Shown in pieces: positions 33,725 to 41,485 of a DNA stretch of 64,000 nucleotides. A program made the position numbers and the translations under genes. The notes beneath the pieces were generated by a model. That model ran no database searches. It was not told the DNA's origin and saw only the letters and a program-made list of their open reading frames with translations. Position 1 is the first letter of the stretch, and the number at the start of each line of letters is the position of its first letter. Origin of the DNA: Azospirillum brasilense (GTDB lineage Bacteria > Pseudomonadota > Alphaproteobacteria > Azospirillales > Azospirillaceae); the NCBI RefSeq assembly GCF_005222205.1, contig NZ_CP032347.1, forward strand, positions 186,001 to 250,000, in the 5' to 3' direction.

Positions 33725-34459
33725 ATGGACAGGATCAAGACCATGAAGGCGCCGGCCCGGCCGATCCGCCGCGCGACGCTGCATCATTCCGCGGTGGAGG
33801 AGCTGCGGGCGATGATCCTGGACGGGGAGTTGCCGCCCGGCGTGCGCGTCCCCGAGGTCCAGCTGTGCGAGCAACTCGGGATTTCCCGCACGCCGTTGCG
33901 CGAGGCGCTGCGGGTTCTGTCATCGGAAGGGCTGGTGGAGCTTCGCCCGCACCGCGGCGCCATTGTCGCGCCCGTGGACCCCGACGAGATCGGCGCGATC
34001 TTCGAAGTGATGGACGCGCTGGAACGGCTGGCCGGGACGCTCGCCTGCCGCAACGGCTCCGATGCGGAGTTCGCGAAGCTCGACCGGATGCACGACCAGC
34101 TGGTCACCCAGCACGAGGCGGGGGAGCGCGCGGCCTATTTCCTGACCAACCGCCAGATCCACGCCCAGATCGTCGCCATGGCCCGCAATCCGGCGCTGGA
34201 GGCGACCTACGCCGGCTTTGCCGCCAAGATCCTGCGCGCCCGCTCGCTCGCCAACTACGACACCGGGCGCTGGCAGGAATCGGTGGACGAGCATGCGGGC
34301 TTCATGACGGCCTTCCGCCGCCGCGACGCCGAGGAGGCGGGGGCCCTGCTGGCCGATCACAGCCGCCGCACCGCGGTGGCGGTCATCCAGGCTCTGCGCC
34401 CCGCGGCGGCTCAGGGGGAAAAGGCGGCGGCCGGGGCCGAGCCGATGGACGCGGGATGA
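33725..34459 (+). CDS. GntR family regulator with FCD ligand domain
   Basis: About 244 residues. The N-terminal winged helix (AVEELRAMILDGELPPGVRV, then LCEQLGISRTPLREALRVLS) is typical of the FadR subgroup. The C-terminal all-helical FCD domain carries the expected metal or ligand histidines (FLTNRQIHAQIVAMA and ESVDEHAGFM). It is divergent from the import/catabolism operon and should repress it until substrate or an intermediate binds. Starts at 33725 and 33743 are both possible; a frame extension to 33635 is unlikely. The C-terminal tail after residue 225 is low complexity. Confidence 0.88.
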   Translation: MDRIKTMKAPARPIRRATLHHSAVEELRAMILDGELPPGVRVPEVQLCEQLGISRTPLREALRVLSSEGLVELRPHRGAIVAPVDPDEIGAIFEVMDALERLAGTLACRNGSDAEFAKLDRMHDQLVTQHEAGERAAYFLTNRQIHAQIVAMARNPALEATYAGFAAKILRARSLANYDTGRWQESVDEHAGFMTAFRRRDAEEAGALLADHSRRTAVAVIQALRPAAAQGEKAAAGAEPMDAG

Positions 34460-34532
34460 TTCGTTCGATTAAGGCTTGAAATTATGCTGCGGTGCGGAAT
34501 ATATTAGTTTCACTGACGCCTTTTCGGGCGTT

Positions 34533-34546
34533 TCCTCCCTAGACTC
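34533..34546 (+). repeat. 14-bp direct repeat, first copy (second at 34781-34794)
   Basis: The sequence tcctccctagactc occurs identically at 34533-34546 and 34781-34794. In both places it is preceded by TTTCAC then GAC, and followed by GGCC after one or two bases, so the similarity covers roughly 35-40 bases with gaps. The first copy leads into a terminator, the second does not. Its function is unknown; a duplicated promoter or RNA element is possible. Confidence 0.6.
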
Positions 34547-34547
34547 G

Positions 34548-34577
34548 GGCCGCCGGAGCAATCCTGGCGGCCTTTTT
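34548..34577 (+). terminator. Rho-independent terminator after the GntR gene
   Basis: A perfect seven-base-pair stem GGCCGCC / GGCGGCC with an 11-base loop is followed by TTTTTCTTT. It is 90 bases after the GntR stop codon and in the correct orientation to end that transcript, or to end a short RNA starting in the A+T-rich stretch at about 34490. Confidence 0.7.
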
Positions 34578-34660
34578 CTTTGCCCGAAGCGTGTCACGAG
34601 GCGTGTGCGCCGCAGCAATCGACTGCAATGTCCGATGGTGAAGCAAGGCCCTGAAAGTGA

Positions 34661-34721
34661 AACACGCTGCCGCCGTCAAAGCCCTGCGGGGGGTGCAAGG
34701 GCTTGAGGCATGCAGCGTGTT
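34661..34721. ncRNA. Nested hairpin, candidate small RNA
   Basis: The outer arms AACACGCTGC and GCAGCGTGTT pair perfectly over ten bases, and an inner pair AAGCCCT / AGGGCTT closes a second stem inside. No coding frame needs this symmetry. It may be a folded RNA or a remnant of a palindromic mobile element. There is no T-tract, so it is not an ordinary terminator. Identity as ncRNA is a suggestion only. Confidence 0.35.
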
Positions 34722-35041
34722 GCATTGTGCGCGCGCCTTTGTTTTTGTGCGGCGCGCCCCTGCTTTCACGGACTACCGAGTCCTCCCTAGACTCCGGCCT
34801 GACGCTGTTCGCAGCGCTACGAAAGATAGACCATACGTACCCGCATGATGTCAATGGGCGTGGTGGCCGGAGGTGTATATTTTTTAGCCTATGACCTTGC
34901 GCCGCAACCCGGAAGTTCCACGCGAATCGGGACATGATCGACTGCCAATGTAGGAGCGGGCCGATGGCAGCGCGTACCATCGCCGTCTTGGTTCACGTCA
35001 TGCCCGCCGGGCATCGGAACCGACACTGCGGAGGAAGCACC

Positions 35042-35209
35042 ATGGCCGACGAACGGAACCCGAACCAGATGGGCAGCCAGGACGAGCGGAAGCAGGGGCA
35101 GCAGACCCAGGACAACCCGAAGAACCGGCAGCAGGGGCAGGACCAGGCGAACCGGCGGCAGCAGGGCATGGACGACGACCGGGACGATAAGGGCGGGCAG
35201 CAGCGCTGA
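35042..35209 (+). CDS. Small Gln/Asp-rich hydrophilic protein (55 aa)
   Basis: A peptide beginning MADERNPNQMGSQDERKQGQ, with almost no hydrophobic residues and a very high Gln, Asp, Arg and Asn content. The ATG at 35042 follows GGAGGAAG, a strong ribosome site; the frame continues upstream but without better signals. The composition is that of an intrinsically disordered, hydrophilin-like or general-stress peptide (similar in character to KGG or CsbD-type proteins), but no family is certain. It is followed by two stacked terminators. Confidence 0.68.
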   Translation: MADERNPNQMGSQDERKQGQQTQDNPKNRQQGQDQANRRQQGMDDDRDDKGGQQR

Positions 35210-35213
35210 GCGG

Positions 35214-35289
35214 ACGCCGCAAGGGACGTCGCAGGGGCGGGGCATGATGTCCTGTCCCCCGCGATGGGTTTGCGGCGTGATGGTTTTTT
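35214..35289 (+). terminator. Long-stem terminator after the 55-aa gene
   Basis: The arms ACGCCGCAA and TTGCGGCGT (9 bp) enclose additional inner complementarity (TCGC/GCGA and G-rich/C-rich runs), and the structure is followed by GATGG and six T residues. It begins five bases after the stop codon of the small hydrophilic gene. Confidence 0.65.
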
Positions 35290-35300
35290 CGGCATACACT

Positions 35301-35326
35301 GGGGCGGCCGGCCGGCCGCCCCTTTT
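35301..35326 (+). terminator. Perfect 22-bp palindrome plus TTTT upstream of the Anbu gene
   Basis: The 22-base sequence is self-complementary (GGGGCGGCC, GGCC centre, GGCCGCCCC) and followed by TTTT, a second potential terminator only 45 bases before the Anbu start. A possible promoter (TTGCGG, 17 bases, CATACA) overlaps the preceding structure; if used, this hairpin would be at the very 5' end of the Anbu mRNA. Confidence 0.6.
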
Positions 35327-35370
35327 CGCGTGGGCGGTCCGGCTTCCGCTGGGAGGGGAGAGGACAGACC

Positions 35371-36105
35371 ATGACCTACTGCGTCGCCCTGTATCTGAAG
35401 GACGGCTTGGTGATGCTGTCGGACACGCGCACCAACGCGGGGGTGGATCACATCTCCATCTTCAGCAAGATGCACGTCTTCGAAGAGCCGGGCGACCGCA
35501 TGATCGCGCTGATGACCGCCGGCAACCTGTCGCTGACCCAGTCCGTGATCGCGCTGATCCAGGAGGGGGTGGAGCTGGACGGCGAGATCCGGACCATCTC
35601 CAGCGTGAACGGCATGTTCCAGGCGGCCCAGCTCGTCGGCGCCGCCGTGCGTCAGGTGTGGAAGCGGGACGGCCACGCGCTGAAGGAGCAGCGGGTGGAT
35701 TTCGACCTGTCCATCATCCTTGGCGGTCAGATCCGCGGGGACCGGGTGCGGCTGTTCCACGTCTACGCCGCCGGCAACTTCATCGAGGCGACCGCCGACA
35801 ACGCCTTCTTCCAGATCGGGGAACACAAGTACGGCAAGCCGATCCTCGACCGCGCGTTGACCCACAACACGCCGCTGGAGGAGGGGATGAAGCTGGTGCT
35901 GATCTCCATGGACAGCACGCTGCGCTCCAACCTGACGGTCGGGCTGCCGCTCGACCTGATCGCGTACCGCCGCGATGCGCTGAAGCTGGAGACGCGGCGG
36001 CGGATCGGCGAGGACGACCCCTGCTTCAAGGAGATCAGCGACGGCTGGTCTCAGGCGCTCCGCGAGGCCTTCCGCTCCCTGCCGCCGCCCAAATGGGCTG
36101 ACTAA
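35371..36105 (+). CDS. Anbu-type proteasome-like peptidase
   Basis: A 244-residue member of the bacterial proteasome-homologue family (COG3484, Anbu). The N-terminus MTYCVALYLKDGLVMLSDTR places a threonine at position 2, which becomes the nucleophile after methionine removal. The signature SDTRTNAGVDHISIFSKMHV follows. The length and the C-terminal part (ISDGWSQALREAFRSLPPPK) fit the family. Anbu forms open ring or helical assemblies and is usually encoded with an alpha-E protein, a transglutaminase and an ATP-grasp protein. None of these is nearby, so this is an orphan copy. The ATG has GAGAGGA upstream. The last four bases overlap the convergent oxidoreductase gene. Confidence 0.88.
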   Translation: MTYCVALYLKDGLVMLSDTRTNAGVDHISIFSKMHVFEEPGDRMIALMTAGNLSLTQSVIALIQEGVELDGEIRTISSVNGMFQAAQLVGAAVRQVWKRDGHALKEQRVDFDLSIILGGQIRGDRVRLFHVYAAGNFIEATADNAFFQIGEHKYGKPILDRALTHNTPLEEGMKLVLISMDSTLRSNLTVGLPLDLIAYRRDALKLETRRRIGEDDPCFKEISDGWSQALREAFRSLPPPKWAD

Positions 36106-38219
36106 ACGGGTTCCGCCGCCTTCCGCACCCGCACATGGCTGTCGTGGAAGGCGGCGCCGCCGAAGGGCGCCACCGGGTCGGCGCCGGTCAGGCTGTTGAT
36201 GCCGCGCCCGCCCTCGTGCGCGGCGTTGGGCCAGATGGATTCGGCGATGACCACGCCCCGCCGCACCCCGTCGAACAGCCGCGCGTGCAGGAGCACCGCG
36301 CCGCGCCCGTTGACGGCCTCCACCCGATCGCCCTCCGCGATGCCCAGTTCCGCCGCGTCCTCGGGGTGCAGCATCAGGCTCGGCCGGCGCTCCCGCCCCG
36401 CCGAGGTCGGGGTCTCGGTGAAGCTGCTGTTCAGGAAGTTGCGGGCCGGCGCGGTGACCAGCCGCAACGGATGCTCATCGTCCGCCTCCTCCGTCACCGC
36501 CCAATGGTCGGGGAAGGTCGGCATCGAATCGACCGGGCCGAAGGTGGACGGCGCGGCGTAGGGCACCTTGGGCCAGTCCGGCTTCAGGCGGAACTTGCCG
36601 TCGGGCCAGCGGAAGCCCTTCACGAAATGCGCCTCCTCGAAAGCCGGCTGCACGTCGAGGAAGCGCTGGGATTCCAGCGCCTCCAGCGTGCCGTGGCCGG
36701 ACGCGCGCAGCGTGGCGTCGATCAATTCCCGCTCGGTCATGGCGAAGCCGGGGTGGGAGTCGCTGCCCAGCCGCCGCGCCAGCTCCGTGATGACGGCGTG
36801 GTTGGGCCGGCAGTCGCCGGGCGGATCGACCAGCTTGGGCCCGAGCAGGATGTGCTGGTTGCCGCCGGCCTGATAGAGGTCGTCATGTTCCAGGAACATG
36901 GTGGCGGGCAGCACGATGTCGGCCATGCGGGCCGTCTCGGTCATGAACTGCTCATGCACGCAGACGAACAGGTCGTCGCGGGCGAAGCCGCGGCGCACGC
37001 GCGCCTGATCGGGGGCGATGGTCACCGGGTTGGTGTTCTGGATCAGCAGAGCCGTCACCGGCGGGCCGCCGGCCAGCGCCTCCGGGTCGCCCTCCAGGAT
37101 CGGGCCGATGCGCGACTGGTCGAGCATGCGCACGGTCGGGTCACGCAGGTCCAGCCCCTCGATCAGCGTCTTGTTCCAGCCGTAGATGCCGCTGTTGGAG
37201 TGGAAGGCCCCGCCGCCCTCGACCTGCCAAGCGCCGCTGACCACCGGGATGCAGGAGGCGGCGTGCATGTTCACCGCCCCGTTGCGCGAGCGGGTGAAGC
37301 CGTAGCCCAGCCGGAAATAGCTGCGTGGCGTCCGCCCGACCAGCCGGGCAAAGGCCTCGATCTCCGCCGCCGGCAGGCCGGTGATGGCCTCGGCCCATTC
37401 CGGGGTGCGGCTGGCGAGATGCGCCTCCAGCCCGGCGGGATCGTCGGCGTGGCTGGCGAGATAGGCGCGGTCGGCCAGCCCGTCACGGAACAGCACATGC
37501 ATCACCGCGCAAGCCAGCGCCCCGTCGCTGCCCGGACGGATCAGCAGGGAAATGTCCGCCTGCTCCATGGTCGGGGTGCGGTAGACGTCGACCACGGCGA
37601 TCTTGGCCCCGCGCTCCTTGCGGGCGCGGACCGCGTGGGTCATCACGTTGACCTGGGTGGAGACGGCGTTGGTGCCCCAGATCACCACGAGGTCGGACTT
37701 GGCCATCTCACGCGGGTCGGCCCCGGCCAGCTTGCCGGCGCCGGCCAGCCAGCCGGCCCAGGCCGGGTTGGTGCAGATGGTGGCGAAGAAGCCCGACCAG
37801 CGCCGGGCGTGGCGCAGCCGGTTGATGCCGTCGCGCTGCACCAGCCCCATGGTGCCCGCGTAGTAGTAGGGCCACACCGTCTCCGGCCCGTGTTGCCGCT
37901 CGGCCTCCAGGAACCGGTCGGCGACGATGTCCAGCGCCTCGTCCCAGGAGATCGGCGCAAACTGGCCGGAGCCCTTGGGACCGGTGCGGCGCAGCGGCTG
38001 CGTCAGCCGGTCGGGATGGTGCACCCGCTCGGCGTAACGGGCGACCTTCGCGCAAATCACCCCGGCGGTGTAGCTGTTGTCGGCAGCGCCGCGGATGCGC
38101 CCGATGCGGCGATCGTCCAGCACCTCGACCTCCAGCGCGCAGGTGGACGGGCAATCGTGCGGGCAGGCCGATGCTTGCAGACGGGGGGCGTGCAGGCGGG
38201 GGGCGGTGCGGTTGGACAT
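36102..38219 (-). CDS. Molybdopterin oxidoreductase with [4Fe-4S] cluster
   Basis: A 705-residue enzyme of the DMSO reductase superfamily. The N-terminal cluster motif is ACPHDCPSTCALEV (Cys-x3-Cys-x3-Cys) with the fourth cysteine in GVICAKVARY. Downstream is the molybdopterin-binding core (YYYAGTMGLVQRDG, SDLVVIWGTNAVSTQVNV, DIVLPATMFLEHDD) and a C-terminal dinucleotide-binding domain (NFLNSSFTETPTSAG). There is no Tat signal, so it is cytoplasmic. It resembles single-subunit assimilatory or formate/BisC-like enzymes without a separate Fe-S partner. The substrate is unknown. It ends tail-to-tail with Anbu, overlapping by four bases. Confidence 0.88.
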   Translation of the reverse strand: MSNRTAPRLHAPRLQASACPHDCPSTCALEVEVLDDRRIGRIRGAADNSYTAGVICAKVARYAERVHHPDRLTQPLRRTGPKGSGQFAPISWDEALDIVADRFLEAERQHGPETVWPYYYAGTMGLVQRDGINRLRHARRWSGFFATICTNPAWAGWLAGAGKLAGADPREMAKSDLVVIWGTNAVSTQVNVMTHAVRARKERGAKIAVVDVYRTPTMEQADISLLIRPGSDGALACAVMHVLFRDGLADRAYLASHADDPAGLEAHLASRTPEWAEAITGLPAAEIEAFARLVGRTPRSYFRLGYGFTRSRNGAVNMHAASCIPVVSGAWQVEGGGAFHSNSGIYGWNKTLIEGLDLRDPTVRMLDQSRIGPILEGDPEALAGGPPVTALLIQNTNPVTIAPDQARVRRGFARDDLFVCVHEQFMTETARMADIVLPATMFLEHDDLYQAGGNQHILLGPKLVDPPGDCRPNHAVITELARRLGSDSHPGFAMTERELIDATLRASGHGTLEALESQRFLDVQPAFEEAHFVKGFRWPDGKFRLKPDWPKVPYAAPSTFGPVDSMPTFPDHWAVTEEADDEHPLRLVTAPARNFLNSSFTETPTSAGRERRPSLMLHPEDAAELGIAEGDRVEAVNGRGAVLLHARLFDGVRRGVVIAESIWPNAAHEGGRGINSLTGADPVAPFGGAAFHDSHVRVRKAAEPV

Positions 38220-38246
38220 GGTTCTACAAATGGGTGCGGGAAGGGG

Positions 38247-39389
38247 TCAGGGAAGGGCGGCGGTGCTGTGCAGCGTCACGCGCAGGCCGCCGTGCGACAC
38301 CGACGGGCCGGACGGCTGGAAAGGCAGGCCGGTCGCCTGGGCCAGCGACGCCTCGTTGGTGACGAGACCGACCCGCCAGCCGGAAAAGCGTGTCAGCAGG
38401 GTCTGGCCCAGCGCGCCGTAGAGGGCGAACAGCGGCTTCTTCTCGCCGATCCGCGCGCCGTAGGGCGGGTTGACGATGACGAGGCCCGGCGGACCCTCCG
38501 GCGGCATCAGGTCGCTGACCGCGTGCTTCTGGAAGTCCGTCAGGGCGGCGACGCCCGCGCGCTCGGCGTTGGCGCGGCTCATGGCGATGGCTCCGCCGTC
38601 GCGGTCGCTGCCGTAGAAACGGACCGCGGGCGCGGCGCCCGTTCCGCCCGCGGAGCGCATTGCCTGCCACGCCGCGTCGTCGAAGGAGGCGAGCTGTTCA
38701 AAGGCGAAGCGGCGGCTGCGTCCGGGGTGGAGGCCGGCGGCGATCTCCGCCGCCTCGATGACGAAGGTGCCGGACCCGCACATCGGATCGACCACCGGTT
38801 CGCTGCCGTCGAAGCCGCAATGGTGCAGGAACAGCGCGGCCAGCGTCTCGCGCAGCGGGGCCTTGTGGATCTCTTCCTTGTGGCCGCGCTTGTGCAGGGA
38901 CTCGCCCGACGCGTCGACGCTGATGGTGCACAGGTCGTCGTCGATGCGGGCCTTGATGGAGACCTCGGCCTCGGCGGAGATGGGGGCGCCCAGCTCCTCG
39001 GTGATGGCGCGCTCGATGCGCTGGGCGGTCGCCCCGGCGTGGTAGATGCGCGAGCCCTTGCAGGACGCCTCGACGCGGACCGGCACGTCGGGGCGGAGGA
39101 ACTCGGCCCAGGGCACCCGGCGCGCCCGCTTGTCGAGCTGGGCGAGGTGGAAGGCGCGGAAGGAGGCGACGCGGGCCAGCACGCGGGTCGCCCCGCGCAG
39201 TTCCAGGTTCGCCCGCCAGACCTCCGGCCAGCCGCCGCGGACGGTGACGCCGCCCTTGATGGCGGTGGCGTCGCGGAAGCCCTTGGCCTTCACCTCCGCG
39301 CAGAGCACGGATTCCAGGCCCGGCGCGGTGACGATGAAGATCTCGAAATCGGTGCCGGTACGGTCGGCGGCGGCGGTGTCGCTGGTCAT
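38247..39389 (-). CDS. THUMP-domain RNA methyltransferase (RlmL N-terminal-like)
   Basis: A 380-residue protein. An N-terminal THUMP/ferredoxin-like region (DFEIFIVTAPGLESVLCAEV to about residue 160) is followed by a methyltransferase domain with VVDPMCGSGTFVIEAAEIA near 205 and the N6/N2-methylation motif VIVNPPYGARIG near 308. This is the layout of 23S rRNA guanine-N2 methyltransferases (RlmL/YcbY family) without the C-terminal RlmK half. It probably modifies rRNA in the cytoplasm. It is separate from the flanking genes by short gaps on the same strand. Confidence 0.87.
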   Translation of the reverse strand: MTSDTAAADRTGTDFEIFIVTAPGLESVLCAEVKAKGFRDATAIKGGVTVRGGWPEVWRANLELRGATRVLARVASFRAFHLAQLDKRARRVPWAEFLRPDVPVRVEASCKGSRIYHAGATAQRIERAITEELGAPISAEAEVSIKARIDDDLCTISVDASGESLHKRGHKEEIHKAPLRETLAALFLHHCGFDGSEPVVDPMCGSGTFVIEAAEIAAGLHPGRSRRFAFEQLASFDDAAWQAMRSAGGTGAAPAVRFYGSDRDGGAIAMSRANAERAGVAALTDFQKHAVSDLMPPEGPPGLVIVNPPYGARIGEKKPLFALYGALGQTLLTRFSGWRVGLVTNEASLAQATGLPFQPSGPSVSHGGLRVTLHSTAALP

Positions 39390-39431
39390 GGCCCCTAGAT
39401 ATCCCGAAGCCCCGCCGCCTTCGACATCTTT

Positions 39432-40109
39432 CTAGCAACCGGCCTTGCCGACCATGGCGGTCAGACGCTCATAGCCGGCGCGGGTCAGGTGCACCGGGTC
39501 CTTGTAGAGCGGGCAGGCGCCCTCTGCCGGGCAGGCGTCGCGCAGCGGGGTGTTGGCATCCACCACGCGCAGTCCGGGGTCGGCGAGGGCGGCCAGCCGC
39601 CGGTTCACGTCCATGATGCGTTCGGCGAAGGCGGCGTTGCCGTCGCGCCGCGGCAGCAGGGTGAGCAGCGTGACGCAGGCGCCGGGGGCGGACCGCCTCA
39701 CCTCCGCCGCGATGGTCCCGATGGTGCCGGCGATCTCCGCGGCGGAGCGGTTCGGCAGGTCGTTCGTTCCGACCAGGATCAGCGCGGACCTCAGCCCCAT
39801 GCCCGGCCCGAAGGAGTGCCGCACCCGCCACAGCAGGTTTCCCGTGGTGTCGCCCCCGGCCCCGAAATTCAGCGGTTCCGCGTCGAACAGCCGGTGGGCG
39901 AGATCGGGGGGCCAGCCGGCGATCAGGGAATCCCCCAGCAGCATTGCCTTCGGGTCCTGCCGCCGCAGCGTCTCCATGCGCTTGGTCAGCCAGTCCGGGT
40001 AGGGCGGCTGCGTGCGTGGGCCGACAGGCGTCTCGCCCTGCGCCGGAATGGCCAGGAACGCCAGCAGTGCGGCGACCCCGGCCCATCCCGCTCGGATGAT
40101 CCGACTCAC
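39432..40109 (-). CDS. Secreted SGNH/GDSL hydrolase
   Basis: A 225-residue protein with a signal peptide (AGWAGVAALLAFLAIPAQGE). Block I is AMLLGDSLIAGW, block II NFGAGGDTTGNLLWR, block III VGTNDLPN and block V KDPVHLTRAGYE, so the Ser, Gly, Asn, His set is complete. Proteins of this subgroup deacetylate glycans or act as lysophospholipases. The start GTG 40109 overlaps the stop of the upstream papain-like gene (GTGA), so the two are translationally coupled and may act on the same surface polysaccharide. Confidence 0.85.
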   Translation of the reverse strand: MSRIIRAGWAGVAALLAFLAIPAQGETPVGPRTQPPYPDWLTKRMETLRRQDPKAMLLGDSLIAGWPPDLAHRLFDAEPLNFGAGGDTTGNLLWRVRHSFGPGMGLRSALILVGTNDLPNRSAAEIAGTIGTIAAEVRRSAPGACVTLLTLLPRRDGNAAFAERIMDVNRRLAALADPGLRVVDANTPLRDACPAEGACPLYKDPVHLTRAGYERLTAMVGKAGC

Positions 40110-41317
40110 GCCGCCTTCGCCGGCAGGGCGACGGCCGGGACCTGCTCCGGGTGCAGGGCGGGCGGCGAGAGGTCCAGCACGGCGCGCTCACCCTCGGTCA
40201 GCGGGCGCAGGGCGTTCACCGTCAGCGCGACGGTCAGCGGACCCTTCGGGGCGGGGGCGTCCAGCACGAGGTCGGTCGCCCGGCCGGGATGCACCTCGAA
40301 CCGCTCCTCGGCCAGCGTTGCGCCGTCCTCCGCGGCGATGGAAACCGCGACGCGGAGCGGGACGGAGTCCCGCAGGGGGCAGCGCAGGGTGGCGCCGAGA
40401 TGGAAGGCGCCGGGCGCGTGGACTCCCGTCCAGCGCAGCGTGGTTCCGGGCTTCTCCGGATCCGGGCCGTGCAGGCGGAACATCCCCTCATAGGGGCGGC
40501 ACCAGCTGTTGCCGTTCAGCAACCGGGCGGTTCCGGCGCGCAGGTCGCCCGCGATGGGCTTACTCATGTCCTGATCGGGGCCGAAGGGGAAGCGCAGTTG
40601 CACCAGCGCGTCCGGTGTGCCGATGCGCAGGGCGGCGTGGCGCTGCGCCCAGTCGTGACAGGGGAACAGGCGCAGCGCGCCCTGGACGATGGAGAACCAC
40701 GCCGCGGCGTCGATGTCGTCCGCCTGATGGTAGGGGGCGAAGCGGGTGACGTAGCCGCGCATCAGGCCGGGCCGCTGCCAATCCACGCGGCCGATCCGGG
40801 CGGGGTCGTCGGTCGCCTGAACCTCGAGCAGGGCGAAGTCGTCGTGGCCCGCCAGTGCGGCCAACGCCTCATAAAGGCCGTCGACGGTCGCGGGGGCGAT
40901 GCCGGGGTTCGACTTCACGACGAAGATCACCCCGCCCATCGCCGCCCGCGCGGTGAACTTGGTCTGGAGATACTGGATCTTGCGCGTCTCCCGGCGGTGC
41001 ATCGCGCGCCTCGTCGCCTCGTCGTCGCGGAAGACCAAGCGTCCGCCGGTGACATCGGACTTCATGTCGCTGTGCCAGCCGATGCCGTAGGCGGAATCCA
41101 GCACCATGCCGGTGCGCAGCGGCGACAGATTCTCGAACCGGTACATGCCCTCGAAATTGGCGCGCAGCTTGGCCAGGAGCTGGTCGGGCTTCATGGAGGC
41201 CCAGCGGAACAGGCTCCCCGCCTCGCAGGACAACCGGCGCAGGACAAAGCCGAACTCACAATTGTCGCCCAGACTTTCAAACCGCAGAAGGTCGTCCGCG
41301 CCGATGCCGATGGTCAT
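40106..41317 (-). CDS. Papain-like cysteine peptidase family (DUF1796-like) protein
   Basis: A 403-residue protein starting MTIGIGADDLLRFESLGDNC. The segment SLGDNCEFGFVLRRLSCEAG, with its conserved cysteine, followed by LFRWASMKPDQLL and later GIGWHSDMKSDV, is the signature of a DUF1796-type family predicted to adopt a papain fold, often found in polysaccharide gene clusters. The second half (about 270 onward) is a beta-rich module, possibly carbohydrate-binding. I chose ATG 41317; a TTG 24 bases upstream is possible. Its function is unproven; the coupled SGNH hydrolase suggests glycan modification. Confidence 0.68.
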   Translation of the reverse strand: MTIGIGADDLLRFESLGDNCEFGFVLRRLSCEAGSLFRWASMKPDQLLAKLRANFEGMYRFENLSPLRTGMVLDSAYGIGWHSDMKSDVTGGRLVFRDDEATRRAMHRRETRKIQYLQTKFTARAAMGGVIFVVKSNPGIAPATVDGLYEALAALAGHDDFALLEVQATDDPARIGRVDWQRPGLMRGYVTRFAPYHQADDIDAAAWFSIVQGALRLFPCHDWAQRHAALRIGTPDALVQLRFPFGPDQDMSKPIAGDLRAGTARLLNGNSWCRPYEGMFRLHGPDPEKPGTTLRWTGVHAPGAFHLGATLRCPLRDSVPLRVAVSIAAEDGATLAEERFEVHPGRATDLVLDAPAPKGPLTVALTVNALRPLTEGERAVLDLSPPALHPEQVPAVALPAKAA

Positions 41318-41439
41318 GCTGCTGTCCCGTTTCGCTGCCAAGCCGTGGTTTCGGCAAGCCTAGCGCGAGCCGGTCGGGCCGCGTCAACGGGCGGTGGCGG
41401 CGGCACCGAAATGATCACCGCGAATTCGAGGCAATTCAA

Positions 41440-41485
41440 TCAGACTGTCCGGCCGTTCGGGCTGGCCGACCGTTCAGACTGTCCG
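41440..41485. repeat. 12-bp direct repeat flanking the SIS gene stop
   Basis: The sequence tcagactgtccg occurs at 41440-41451 and 41474-41485; the second copy contains the stop codon and last codons of the SIS gene. Between them lies a short GGCC...GGCC hairpin. It may be a slipped-strand duplication; it gives no clear terminator. Confidence 0.5.

Larger units (their letters stand above)
34460..35041. other. Structured 580-bp non-coding region
   Basis: No supported protein gene lies here. The region contains a terminator, two copies of a 14-base sequence (tcctccctagactc) in a longer similar context beginning TTTCAC-GAC, and a nested hairpin. It could encode one or more small RNAs or hold promoters for the 55-residue gene to its right. 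Short open frames on both strands lack ribosome sites. Confidence 0.5.

Noticed and set aside
34655..34665. Half of an alphaproteobacterial parS site (GTGAAACA)
   Set aside because: Only one half-site is present, without its inverted partner; not enough for a centromere.
34460..35041. tRNA or rRNA gene in the long non-coding stretch
   Set aside because: No cloverleaf, TTCGA loop or CCA end and no rRNA-like blocks were found, only the hairpins and repeats described.
36135..39398. Plus-strand frame over 1000 codons opposite the oxidoreductase and THUMP genes
   Set aside because: No start signal and no domain; the minus-strand genes have complete catalytic motifs.
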